Shown piece by piece: positions 47,758-52,085 of a stretch of 52,085 bases of DNA (its first letter is position 1; each line of letters starts with the position of its first letter). The notes under the pieces were generated by a model. That model ran no database searches. It was not told the origin of the DNA and was given only the letters and a program-made list of their open reading frames with translations. A program made the position numbers and the translations under genes. The DNA comes from a virus, in the IMG/VR virus record IMGVR_UViG_3300017788_000035, positions 1 through 52,085 of that record, one strand, 5' to 3'.

Positions 47758-47869
47758 AGAAGAATTTTTTACCGAAGATGTATCTCTAGATGGTCTAGAC
47801 GACGACTTTTCCATTGACTTTGATGATGCTACTGATTCGGATTATATCGAATACACTACTGATTGGTAA
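47750..47869 (+). CDS. 39-residue acidic protein
   Basis: A frame starting MDEEEFFTEDVSLDGLDDDFSI and ending TTDW with TAA at 47867-47869. Nearly half the residues are Asp or Glu. It overlaps the basic protein upstream and ends 5 nt before the next start, so it fits the operon exactly. The alternating acidic/aromatic sequence could mimic DNA or neutralise the basic protein; this is inference. Confidence 0.65.
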   Translation: MDEEEFFTEDVSLDGLDDDFSIDFDDATDSDYIEYTTDW

Positions 47870-47874
47870 TTACT

Positions 47875-48045
47875 ATGAAACTCAAAGAACCTAATACTCA
47901 CGTGAGTCTCACCGAAGCAGAATGTAAATTCCTTGTGAATGTTCTTCTTGATTGGGATCAATCACAAAAAAATCAAACTAAACCAGAAAAACAATTATGG
48001 GAGAGGTTAATCTCTGCTCTAGATCCTTATCTAAATGATAAATAA
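47875..48045 (+). CDS. Small helical protein
   Basis: A 56-residue protein MKLKEPNTHVSLTEAECKFLVNVLLDWDQSQK. ATG 47875 is taken over the TTG at 47863. Lys/Asn-rich, probably helical, with a Leu-rich core. Its stop overlaps the next start. I recognise no domain; similar tiny early proteins are typical of T4-like phages and often target host factors. Confidence 0.7.
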   Translation: MKLKEPNTHVSLTEAECKFLVNVLLDWDQSQKNQTKPEKQLWERLISALDPYLNDK

Positions 48046-48286
48046 TCCCTCTTATTACGGATTCGTAGCAACTTTGCTTGTTATCGGTTATTTCTTCTGG
48101 ATATATCCAGAAGGAATGAACCGTACTTTAATCTACTTAAATTTACAACTTCGTTATCTTAAGGTTGAAGTGTCTAGAGTTTATTTGAAATGGACTTTAT
48201 GGCGGCAACTTAATAGAATGAATAAAGAGATTGGCCTTCCACCAGTCCCATGGACTCATAAGAAAGACTCATCGGAAGACCCTTGA
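48035..48286 (+). CDS. Small membrane protein
   Basis: An 83-residue protein with one hydrophobic segment at residues about 8-24 (YGFVATLLVIGYFFWIY) followed by a basic, helical cytoplasmic part (RYLKVEVSRVYLKWTLWRQLNRMNKEI) and a charged tail. It overlaps its upstream neighbour by 11 nt. The next promoter starts inside its stop codon. Function unknown; could act at the host membrane. Confidence 0.75.
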   Translation: MINNPSYYGFVATLLVIGYFFWIYPEGMNRTLIYLNLQLRYLKVEVSRVYLKWTLWRQLNRMNKEIGLPPVPWTHKKDSSEDP

Positions 48287-48311
48287 CAAGAAACCTCATT
48301 TGTCTTATAGT
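48283..48311 (+). promoter_or_regulatory. Sigma-70-like promoter
   Basis: TTGACA 48283-48288 overlapping the upstream stop codon, 17 bp, TATAGT 48306-48311. Start about 48318, 17 nt before ATG 48335. Confidence 0.65.
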
Positions 48312-48334
48312 TCTTTTGTACATTACACAACGGC

Positions 48335-48583
48335 ATGACACACCTTCACTCCCCAAACCCTCCATCCCCGTTTATTTCTGGTCGTAGAGACAATTATTCA
48401 TTTGTACAGAATTTTCTAAATGATGATTTTCCAACATACGATTCTGTACATGATCCTGATGATGACTGGACTGTTGCATGTTTCGGTTCAGATTCTGAAT
48501 ATTATGAAAAACTTGTAGAAGATGGATCCAGTATTCAAGTATCTCACGAAACGTACAGCAAACGATACCAATCCCTACAATGA
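48335..48583 (+). CDS. Small acidic hypothetical protein
   Basis: An 82-residue protein MTHLHSPNPPSPFISGRRDNYSFVQNFLNDDFP, with DPDDDWTVACFGSDSEYYEKLVEDG in its second half. A Pro-rich N-terminus and acidic aromatic C-terminus. It begins a short operon from the promoter at 48283. Function unknown. Confidence 0.72.
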   Translation: MTHLHSPNPPSPFISGRRDNYSFVQNFLNDDFPTYDSVHDPDDDWTVACFGSDSEYYEKLVEDGSSIQVSHETYSKRYQSLQ

Positions 48584-48771
48584 CACATCACGATTTACTG
48601 ATTGACTCTTTGATGACGTATCTTTATGCTGCGTATAATAAAGGTCGAAATAATGAAACCTGGGACTTCTACAAGGATGGCGAAGTAATTGCACAGGAAA
48701 TTCTAGAAACTGTTGAAGAGTTTCAAGAAATGAGATCAAAAGTAACTACACAATGGAGAGCATCTGACTAA
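48580..48771 (+). CDS. Small helical hypothetical protein
   Basis: A 63-residue protein MTHHDLLIDSLMTYLYAAYNKGRNNETWDFYKDGEVIAQEI. It is helical with a central GRNNETWDFYKDG turn. It overlaps the previous gene by 4 nt and the next by 1 nt. Function unknown. Confidence 0.72.
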   Translation: MTHHDLLIDSLMTYLYAAYNKGRNNETWDFYKDGEVIAQEILETVEEFQEMRSKVTTQWRASD

Positions 48772-48968
48772 TGGCATTAGTACAACAAGTAACAGATTCA
48801 TTAGATGAAGCAACATCGGCACTACGAAATGCATTAGCATTTGCAGCTCGTCAAGAGCGACCAGTGGTTTGTAATACAATTTCAGACATTCTGTGTCGTA
48901 TTGAGCAACTCAAGTCTTTTGACGGACTAATGGATAAACTTGACAAGATGAATCTTACACAAGAATGA
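48771..48968 (+). CDS. Small helical hypothetical protein
   Basis: A 65-residue protein MALVQQVTDSLDEATSALRNALAFAARQ with strongly helical, Ala- and Leu-rich sequence and two cysteines (VCNTISDILCRIEQL). It is coupled to the flanking genes by overlaps. It could be a small dimeric helix bundle. Function unknown. Confidence 0.72.
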   Translation: MALVQQVTDSLDEATSALRNALAFAARQERPVVCNTISDILCRIEQLKSFDGLMDKLDKMNLTQE

Positions 48969-49531
48969 CATTTCATCAATTAAGAAACCCAAAATCAACT
49001 GTATATAATGAATTAAAACAATTTATTTTATCTGCAGATTTTCCTTGGTATTGGAATCCAAAAGCAACACCTGAAGATGTTGATACTGGTCAATATCAAG
49101 ATGTTCCTTTCTATAGTCATGTTTTATTGGCAAGACCTAGATGGAAAAGTATGTCCGATAGATGTTATCCAATGCAGCAATCTGTTCTGTTAGATAACTT
49201 CTGGCCTTTGTTAGATGAAATTATTGCATTCAATCCCAGAATGAATATCAATTCATTTATGCGAATCAATGCTAATTGTGTCATGCCACAATCTGATCCG
49301 AGAGTTACTATCCCACATCATGATCATCAATTTGAACATCACAATTTAATTGTGTATTTCAATGGGTGTGAGGATGGTGGAGAAACTATTCTCTTTGATT
49401 CTAGTGAGCAACTAGAGACAGCAGAGAGATATTATCCAAAGGAAGATGATATTGTAACTTTTACAGGATTGCATTGCATGAATCCTCCTAAAAAAGATAG
49501 ACGTGTTATTCTTGTAGCAACTTACATATGA
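48965..49531 (+). CDS. Putative 2OG-Fe(II) oxygenase 10, outside the main cluster
   Basis: A 188-residue P4H-type protein with TIPHHDHQFEHHNLIVYFNG (H118, D120), FTGLHCMNPPKKD (H170) and DRRVILVATY (R180), with EDGGETILFD between. The DGGET motif is typical of prolyl hydroxylase-like enzymes. It lies 1.4 kb downstream of the main oxygenase cluster, among small early genes, so it may be regulated differently. Substrate unknown. Confidence 0.83.
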   Translation: MTFHQLRNPKSTVYNELKQFILSADFPWYWNPKATPEDVDTGQYQDVPFYSHVLLARPRWKSMSDRCYPMQQSVLLDNFWPLLDEIIAFNPRMNINSFMRINANCVMPQSDPRVTIPHHDHQFEHHNLIVYFNGCEDGGETILFDSSEQLETAERYYPKEDDIVTFTGLHCMNPPKKDRRVILVATYI

Positions 49532-49698
49532 CTAAAACCACACCACAAACAGTAAAAGAAGCAAACCTGGGTTTGTTTCATGCTAAGATGAATCTTCCCC
49601 ATGCAGCCGCTCATTGTGGTATGACACAAAGGGAAATGAAAATGACATTTCGAGAGTTCTTAAAACATCATGAACCAAACTATTCCCAATCTAACTGA
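49528..49698 (+). CDS. 56-residue HTH-like protein
   Basis: A frame MTKTTPQTVKEANLGLFHAKMNLPHAAAHCGMTQREM ending SQSN. The LPHAAAHCGMTQREMKMTFREFLKHH region resembles a helix-turn-helix pair with a G at the turn. It starts in an ATGA overlap with the oxygenase and ends inside the next gene, which supports it as real. A small regulator is possible; unproven. Confidence 0.65.
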   Translation: MTKTTPQTVKEANLGLFHAKMNLPHAAAHCGMTQREMKMTFREFLKHHEPNYSQSN

Positions 49699-49846
49699 AT
49701 ATCAATGGAAGACAGTATTCTATGCTGTTAAACAGTATCAAAACACTCGCACAGAACTCAATTCTGATGATTATTGGGAGTGTGCAGAAATACTTGACGA
49801 ATTGTTTGATCTTGTCTATACTCAGACAAGAGAACAACCTACCTAA
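49670..49846 (+). CDS. 58-residue helical protein
   Basis: A frame MNQTIPNLTEYQWKTVFYAVKQYQNTRTELNS that ends QTREQPT. It is rich in Tyr, Gln and Glu and probably helical. It overlaps the previous gene by 29 nt and the next by 1 nt. The promoter for the next gene lies inside it. Function unknown. Confidence 0.65.
   Translation: MNQTIPNLTEYQWKTVFYAVKQYQNTRTELNSDDYWECAEILDELFDLVYTQTREQPT
49794..49822 (+). promoter_or_regulatory. Sigma-70-like promoter inside a small gene
   Basis: TTGACG 49794-49799, 17 bp, TATACT 49817-49822. Start about 49829, 17 nt before ATG 49846. Confidence 0.5.
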
Positions 49847-50019
49847 TGAAACACCTAAGAGTTATGCGAGTTTGTGATTTGTTACAGGATGCGAGAGATC
49901 GTATGCTTGAACTTGACGAGACTGAAGATGCTGCTGTAACTGAACTACTCTACCAGAAATACATCAAACTTTACCATGAATATCTTCGTGACCTCGTTAA
50001 ATCCACACCAATCAGCTAG
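49846..50019 (+). CDS. 57-residue helical protein
   Basis: A frame MKHLRVMRVCDLLQDARDRMLELDETEDAAVTELLYQKY, ending LVKSTPIS. Two charged helices are separated by the acidic DETED segment. It overlaps the next gene by 44 nt in another frame, the largest overlap among the small genes. Function unknown. Confidence 0.62.
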   Translation: MKHLRVMRVCDLLQDARDRMLELDETEDAAVTELLYQKYIKLYHEYLRDLVKSTPIS

Positions 50020-50503
50020 AGTTCTACCTGACAAACATGTGGTCAAAATGCCCCTAGAATGCTGTCAAATGCTTTCTATCGTATATTCTAACTGGTACTA
50101 TGATTGGGGCACCTTACCGAAGCAGGACGGGTGCGATTACAGCACACAAAAGGGTGCATTTCGTAATCATCCATGTACTCAATGGGCAGCAAAGAATATC
50201 TACAATACTGCATGGTTAATTGTGCATGGTCTAGCACTTTGCACAGAATATACTTATCGGTATGGCAAACAACATGCCTGTAATAAGTCTTTGTTTGAGG
50301 CAAAGAAACTGTTTCACATCAAAACAGGCAAGGCAATTACATGCTATAGTATGGCAGATCACTTTGCCCGTGCTATGCCTGACGAATACAAACTAGATAC
50401 TAGTATTGATACTCCTACGGCATATAAGATGTATGTTGCATCTAAACCATGGGTCAAAGATAATTATCTTCGTAAACCTGAACGTAAACCAGAATGGGTA
50501 TAA
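49976..50503 (+). CDS. Conserved phage protein of unknown function, glycosylase-like N-terminus
   Basis: A 175-residue protein MNIFVTSLNPHQSARVLPDKHVVKMPLECCQML. The pattern N-x-F-V...LPDxHVVKMPLExxQML is shared by many phage proteins and recalls the pyrimidine-dimer glycosylase-like set that starts MN(I/L)F. Further blocks are FRNHPCTQWAAKN, YNTAWLIVHGLALCTEYTYRYGK and AMPDEYK. The function is not established; a DNA-repair glycosylase is a candidate. Confidence 0.78.
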   Translation: MNIFVTSLNPHQSARVLPDKHVVKMPLECCQMLSIVYSNWYYDWGTLPKQDGCDYSTQKGAFRNHPCTQWAAKNIYNTAWLIVHGLALCTEYTYRYGKQHACNKSLFEAKKLFHIKTGKAITCYSMADHFARAMPDEYKLDTSIDTPTAYKMYVASKPWVKDNYLRKPERKPEWV

Positions 50504-50700
50504 ACAAGAAGACTAAACTGATTCTGGCACTAATACAGATTGAGAATATTTCTAATCTGATGCGAGAAAATGCCTGGGAAGGATTTACTACATCACATCT
50601 ACTACCACTTAAATATGAATTTGAACGTCAACTTGCACTTGAAAACCATGTGGAGACTTTGGGCCAAAGCACTCGGGGAAAAAGCACACAGGAGGGATAA
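50494..50700 (+). CDS. Small hypothetical protein
   Basis: A 68-residue protein MGINKKTKLILALIQIENISNLMRENAW, with a short hydrophobic N-terminal helix and a charged remainder (KYEFERQLALENHVETLGQ). It overlaps its neighbours (10 nt upstream, 53 nt downstream in another frame). Such overlaps are usual in this block. Function unknown. Confidence 0.68.
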   Translation: MGINKKTKLILALIQIENISNLMRENAWEGFTTSHLLPLKYEFERQLALENHVETLGQSTRGKSTQEG

Positions 50701-50890
50701 TGTCGCAGATAACGTTGCTATTATACGTACTGTTATTTTCCTCACTTACCTTGCTACTAATTGTTTCATCATTGCAGGCGTGGTAAGACATTGGAATGAT
50801 GAAACTCAAGTACTTGTTGAGATTCATGAGGCACAACCTACAGTGCCAATGATTCAAACCAAATATAATCGTACAGGACAATTTGAATGA
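50648..50890 (+). CDS. Small membrane protein ending NRTGQFE
   Basis: An 80-residue protein MWRLWAKALGEKAHRRDNVADNVAIIRTVIFLTYLATNCFIIAGVVRHW with one transmembrane segment near residues 25-45 and a periplasmic/cytoplasmic tail ending TKYNRTGQFE. ATG 50648 is chosen over 50570, which would extend far into the previous gene. Close relatives with MxRLWAKALGEK starts recur in cyanophages. The terminal NRTG(Q/E)FE is shared with the protein at 51740. Function unknown. Confidence 0.78.
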   Translation: MWRLWAKALGEKAHRRDNVADNVAIIRTVIFLTYLATNCFIIAGVVRHWNDETQVLVEIHEAQPTVPMIQTKYNRTGQFE

Positions 50891-51042
50891 GTTATCCTTA
50901 CCACGAATTAGATCCAACAACTCCATGGTACGAATGGTTAATGTACTGTGAGATTTGTCACCAACTCGGTGTTAAAGACCAACCAAATTGGAATAGATAT
51001 ATGCGGTATCGAAATTATCTCAAATCAATTAACCTATTATAA
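50887..51042 (+). CDS. 51-residue protein
   Basis: A frame MSYPYHELDPTTPWYEWLMYCEICHQLGVKDQPNWNR ending LKSINLL. It is rich in aromatic residues, with CEIC as a possible metal or redox pair. It starts in an ATGA overlap with the membrane protein gene. Function unknown. Confidence 0.68.
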   Translation: MSYPYHELDPTTPWYEWLMYCEICHQLGVKDQPNWNRYMRYRNYLKSINLL

Positions 51043-51094
51043 GCAGATTTGAAAAAAACTCAGATGACCATGAGGATTCCTAATCAATCACCCC

Positions 51095-51123
51095 TTGACT
51101 TCCGGCCCAGTCTACCCTATATT
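51095..51123 (+). promoter_or_regulatory. Sigma-70-like promoter
   Basis: TTGACT 51095-51100, 17 bp, TATATT 51118-51123. Start about 51130, 19 nt before ATG 51149. The upstream spacer 51043-51094 shows nothing else. Confidence 0.65.
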
Positions 51124-51148
51124 ACATAGGTAATCAACCAACGGACCC

Positions 51149-51316
51149 ATGCTCTGGCAAGACCGCAACGGCACCACCTTCTCTACCATCTCTCCCATTG
51201 ATGCTAAAATCCAGCGAGCAATGTGGGAAGCACGAATCGCAGAAAATGCTGAAAAAGTGTGGACCGAACGTGAATTGTCTGGTGATGCACTGTTTGACGA
51301 AATGTTTGGAGGTTGA
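51149..51316 (+). CDS. 55-residue protein
   Basis: A frame MLWQDRNGTTFSTISPIDAKIQRAMWEARIAENAEKVW, ending EMFGG. Helical with charged repeats; first gene from the promoter at 51095. It ends 3 nt before the next start and its last codons provide GGAGG (51309-51313) for that gene. Function unknown. Confidence 0.7.
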   Translation: MLWQDRNGTTFSTISPIDAKIQRAMWEARIAENAEKVWTERELSGDALFDEMFGG

Positions 51317-51319
51317 ATT

Positions 51320-51520
51320 ATGCGAAGAGTCACTGTAAAACCTAAATCTAGCAAGGCGAAGAATCGTCTTGCTAACTCTATGGATGGTAATCCTATCTGT
51401 ATTGTTGAGCAAGATAAAGGAGATGGTATGCTGTTTCTCGCTTCTGAGAATGGCAAATACTTCTTCTGGGTTAATGTAAGCGACGATTGCCACTGGGAAA
51501 CTGAATGGGAGGTACTATGA
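51320..51520 (+). CDS. Small protein ending HWETEWEVL
   Basis: A 66-residue protein MRRVTVKPKSSKAKNRLANSMDGNPICIVEQDKG, with a basic start and beta-rich remainder (MLFLASENGKYFFWVNVSDD). Its final codons, WETEWEVL plus TGA, are part of a DNA cassette that occurs three times and carries the ribosome binding site of the following gene. Function unknown. Confidence 0.72.
   Translation: MRRVTVKPKSSKAKNRLANSMDGNPICIVEQDKGDGMLFLASENGKYFFWVNVSDDCHWETEWEVL
51494..51520 (+). repeat. RBS cassette copy 1
   Basis: A 27-nt unit with core CTGAATGGGAGGTACTATGA (51501-51520). It encodes the end of the upstream protein, provides GGGAGG and ends in ATGA, the start of the next gene (51517). Confidence 0.85.
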
Positions 51521-51702
51521 CTTACACTATCACCAAACACATCAAAATTGAACACGAAGAGGATGATTGGAGTTTTGATTTTACTACTGATGAGTATGGC
51601 ACTGTCAGTGTAGAGGATGGTAATGGACGAGGATTTGAAACCATTCGCATCCCCAAAGATTGTATTCAACATTTTATTGACGTTCTGGAGCAATACAAAT
51701 GA
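51517..51702 (+). CDS. Small acidic beta-rich protein
   Basis: A 61-residue protein MTYTITKHIKIEHEEDDWSFDFTTDEYGTVSV ending LEQYK. Alternating beta strands and acidic residues. ATG 51517 is used because GGGAGG at 51507-51512 is well placed; an upstream ATG at 51505 would bypass it. Translation is coupled to the previous gene by ATGA. Function unknown. Confidence 0.72.
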   Translation: MTYTITKHIKIEHEEDDWSFDFTTDEYGTVSVEDGNGRGFETIRIPKDCIQHFIDVLEQYK

Positions 51703-51743
51703 AACCTAAAATCCGTTGGGAAACTGAATGGGAGGTACTATGA
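51699..51743 (+). CDS. 14-codon leader-like ORF ending WETEWEVL
   Basis: A frame MKPKIRWETEWEVL with start overlapping the preceding stop (ATGA) and stop overlapping the next start. It is a remnant or a translated coupling leader: its last eight residues equal the C-terminus of the protein at 51320. It probably serves to carry ribosomes to the gene at 51740 rather than to make a functional peptide. Confidence 0.45.
   Translation: MKPKIRWETEWEVL
51717..51743 (+). repeat. RBS cassette copy 2
   Basis: 27 of 27 nt identical to copy 1 at 51494-51520, starting TGGGAAACTG and ending in ATGA, which begins the gene at 51740. Confidence 0.85.
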
Positions 51744-51952
51744 GAAACATTAGACATCAAATCAAATCTAAATGGTACTACATCTTCTGGGGTGCCTGTG
51801 CTGTTGCTGTTGTTGGTGGTCAATTCTATGTTGGATCTGGTTATCGTGAGATGGCAGAAGCAACCAAGAATAATATCACCACAGTTCATTGTGAGTCACC
51901 CTATCAGATACCTGTCTATCCTTATCGAAATAGGACGGGAGAGTTTGAGTAG
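51740..51952 (+). CDS. Small membrane protein ending NRTGEFE
   Basis: A 70-residue protein MRNIRHQIKSKWYYIFWGACAVAVVGGQF with a basic N-terminus, one transmembrane segment (residues 12-27) and an outside or cytoplasmic tail ending YRNRTGEFE. ATG 51740 follows cassette copy 2. The tail is shared with the membrane protein at 50648, though the rest differs, so the tail may be a common interaction motif. Function unknown. Confidence 0.75.
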   Translation: MRNIRHQIKSKWYYIFWGACAVAVVGGQFYVGSGYREMAEATKNNITTVHCESPYQIPVYPYRNRTGEFE

Positions 51953-51965
51953 AGTGCCAATTTCT

Positions 51966-51988
51966 AAACTGAATGGGAGGTATTATGA
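51966..51988 (+). repeat. RBS cassette copy 3
   Basis: AAACTGAATGGGAGGTATTATGA, 22 of 23 nt as in copies 1 and 2 (C to T). The frame that codes TEWEVL is also kept, but a TAA stands just before it. It starts the gene at 51985. Confidence 0.8.
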
Positions 51989-52085
51989 CACACGAAGAAA
52001 TGTTTGAGGTTGCCGCACAACGAGAAGCATACAATAATGCCTGGGCAGCAGTAGAGAAATTTTTTGACGAAAATGATGATGCTCT
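51985..52085 (+). CDS. Small protein, truncated by window end
   Basis: The frame MTHEEMFEVAAQREAYNNAWAAVEKFFDE runs off the window after 33 codons. It is acidic and helical. It starts from cassette copy 3 with GGGAGG 7 nt upstream. No family can be named. Confidence 0.65.
   Translation, partial: MTHEEMFEVAAQREAYNNAWAAVEKFFDENDDA

Noticed and set aside
1-52085. Photosystem genes (psbA, psbD), integrase or attachment site
   Set aside because: None of the reading frames shows the D1/D2, integrase or transposase motifs; the phage appears lytic in this window.

Overview
The window is the middle of a T4-like cyanomyovirus genome, a tailed phage of marine Synechococcus or Prochlorococcus. Three lines of evidence support this. 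There is a T4-type core: RNase H, gp33, gp59, gp32, gp53, gp48, gp4, gp26 and a gp51-like reading frame, gp27-like and gp5-like hub proteins. There are cyanophage auxiliary genes: ThyX, PhoH, glutaredoxin, CP12 and a CpeT-like protein. There are many TATAAATA-type T4 late promoters. DNA is AT-rich and genes are packed, mostly with 1-20 nt overlaps. No non-coding stretch exceeds about 120 nt. Five tRNA genes (Ser-UGA, Pro-UGG, Val-UAC, Leu-UAA, Thr-UGU) all read A-ending codons, which fits an AT-rich phage in a host of higher GC, so Synechococcus is slightly favoured.

Layout. 1-8109: replication and nucleotide metabolism on the plus strand (glutaredoxin, rnh, thyX, phoH, a PD-(D/E)XK exonuclease, gp33, gp59, DUF1825, gp32), closed by a strong terminator. 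8142-10312: gp53, gp48 and gp4 on the minus strand. 10343-24966: tail and baseplate genes on the plus strand (tail-tube-fold protein, gp26 with an apparent -1 frameshift into gp51, two very large hydrolase-bearing tail proteins, gp27, a tail-lysozyme-type lysin, gp5-like hub). Two host-takeover genes, cp12 and cpeT, sit between gp27 and the lysin. 25038-27413: an accessory island with a flavin-dependent halogenase between two tRNAs. 27447-39417: tail fibre and adhesin genes, including glycine-rich and tandemly duplicated histidine-rich fibres. 39474-47516: a second halogenase, a DUF6065-like protein, a short coiled-coil protein and nine consecutive genes for double-stranded beta-helix (2-oxoglutarate/Fe(II)-type) oxygenases. 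47572-52085: a cluster of small early-type genes, one more oxygenase, and several consensus sigma-70 promoters.

How the parts work together. Sigma-70-like promoters (TTGACA, 17 bp spacer, TATNAT, often extended TGC) probably drive early and middle genes with host RNA polymerase. ATAAATA-type promoters, read with gp33 and its partners, drive structural genes. CP12 and CpeT would redirect host carbon flow and phycobilisome maturation. The halogenase/oxygenase block lies directly behind the fibre genes and is the best candidate for an undescribed tailoring system. Other points of note are the gp26/gp51 slippery site, a possible pseudoknot or operator upstream of gp32, promoter-terminator pairs that could make very short RNAs, genes whose stop codons lie in the D-loop of an overlapping tRNA, and a repeated ribosome-binding cassette at the right end.
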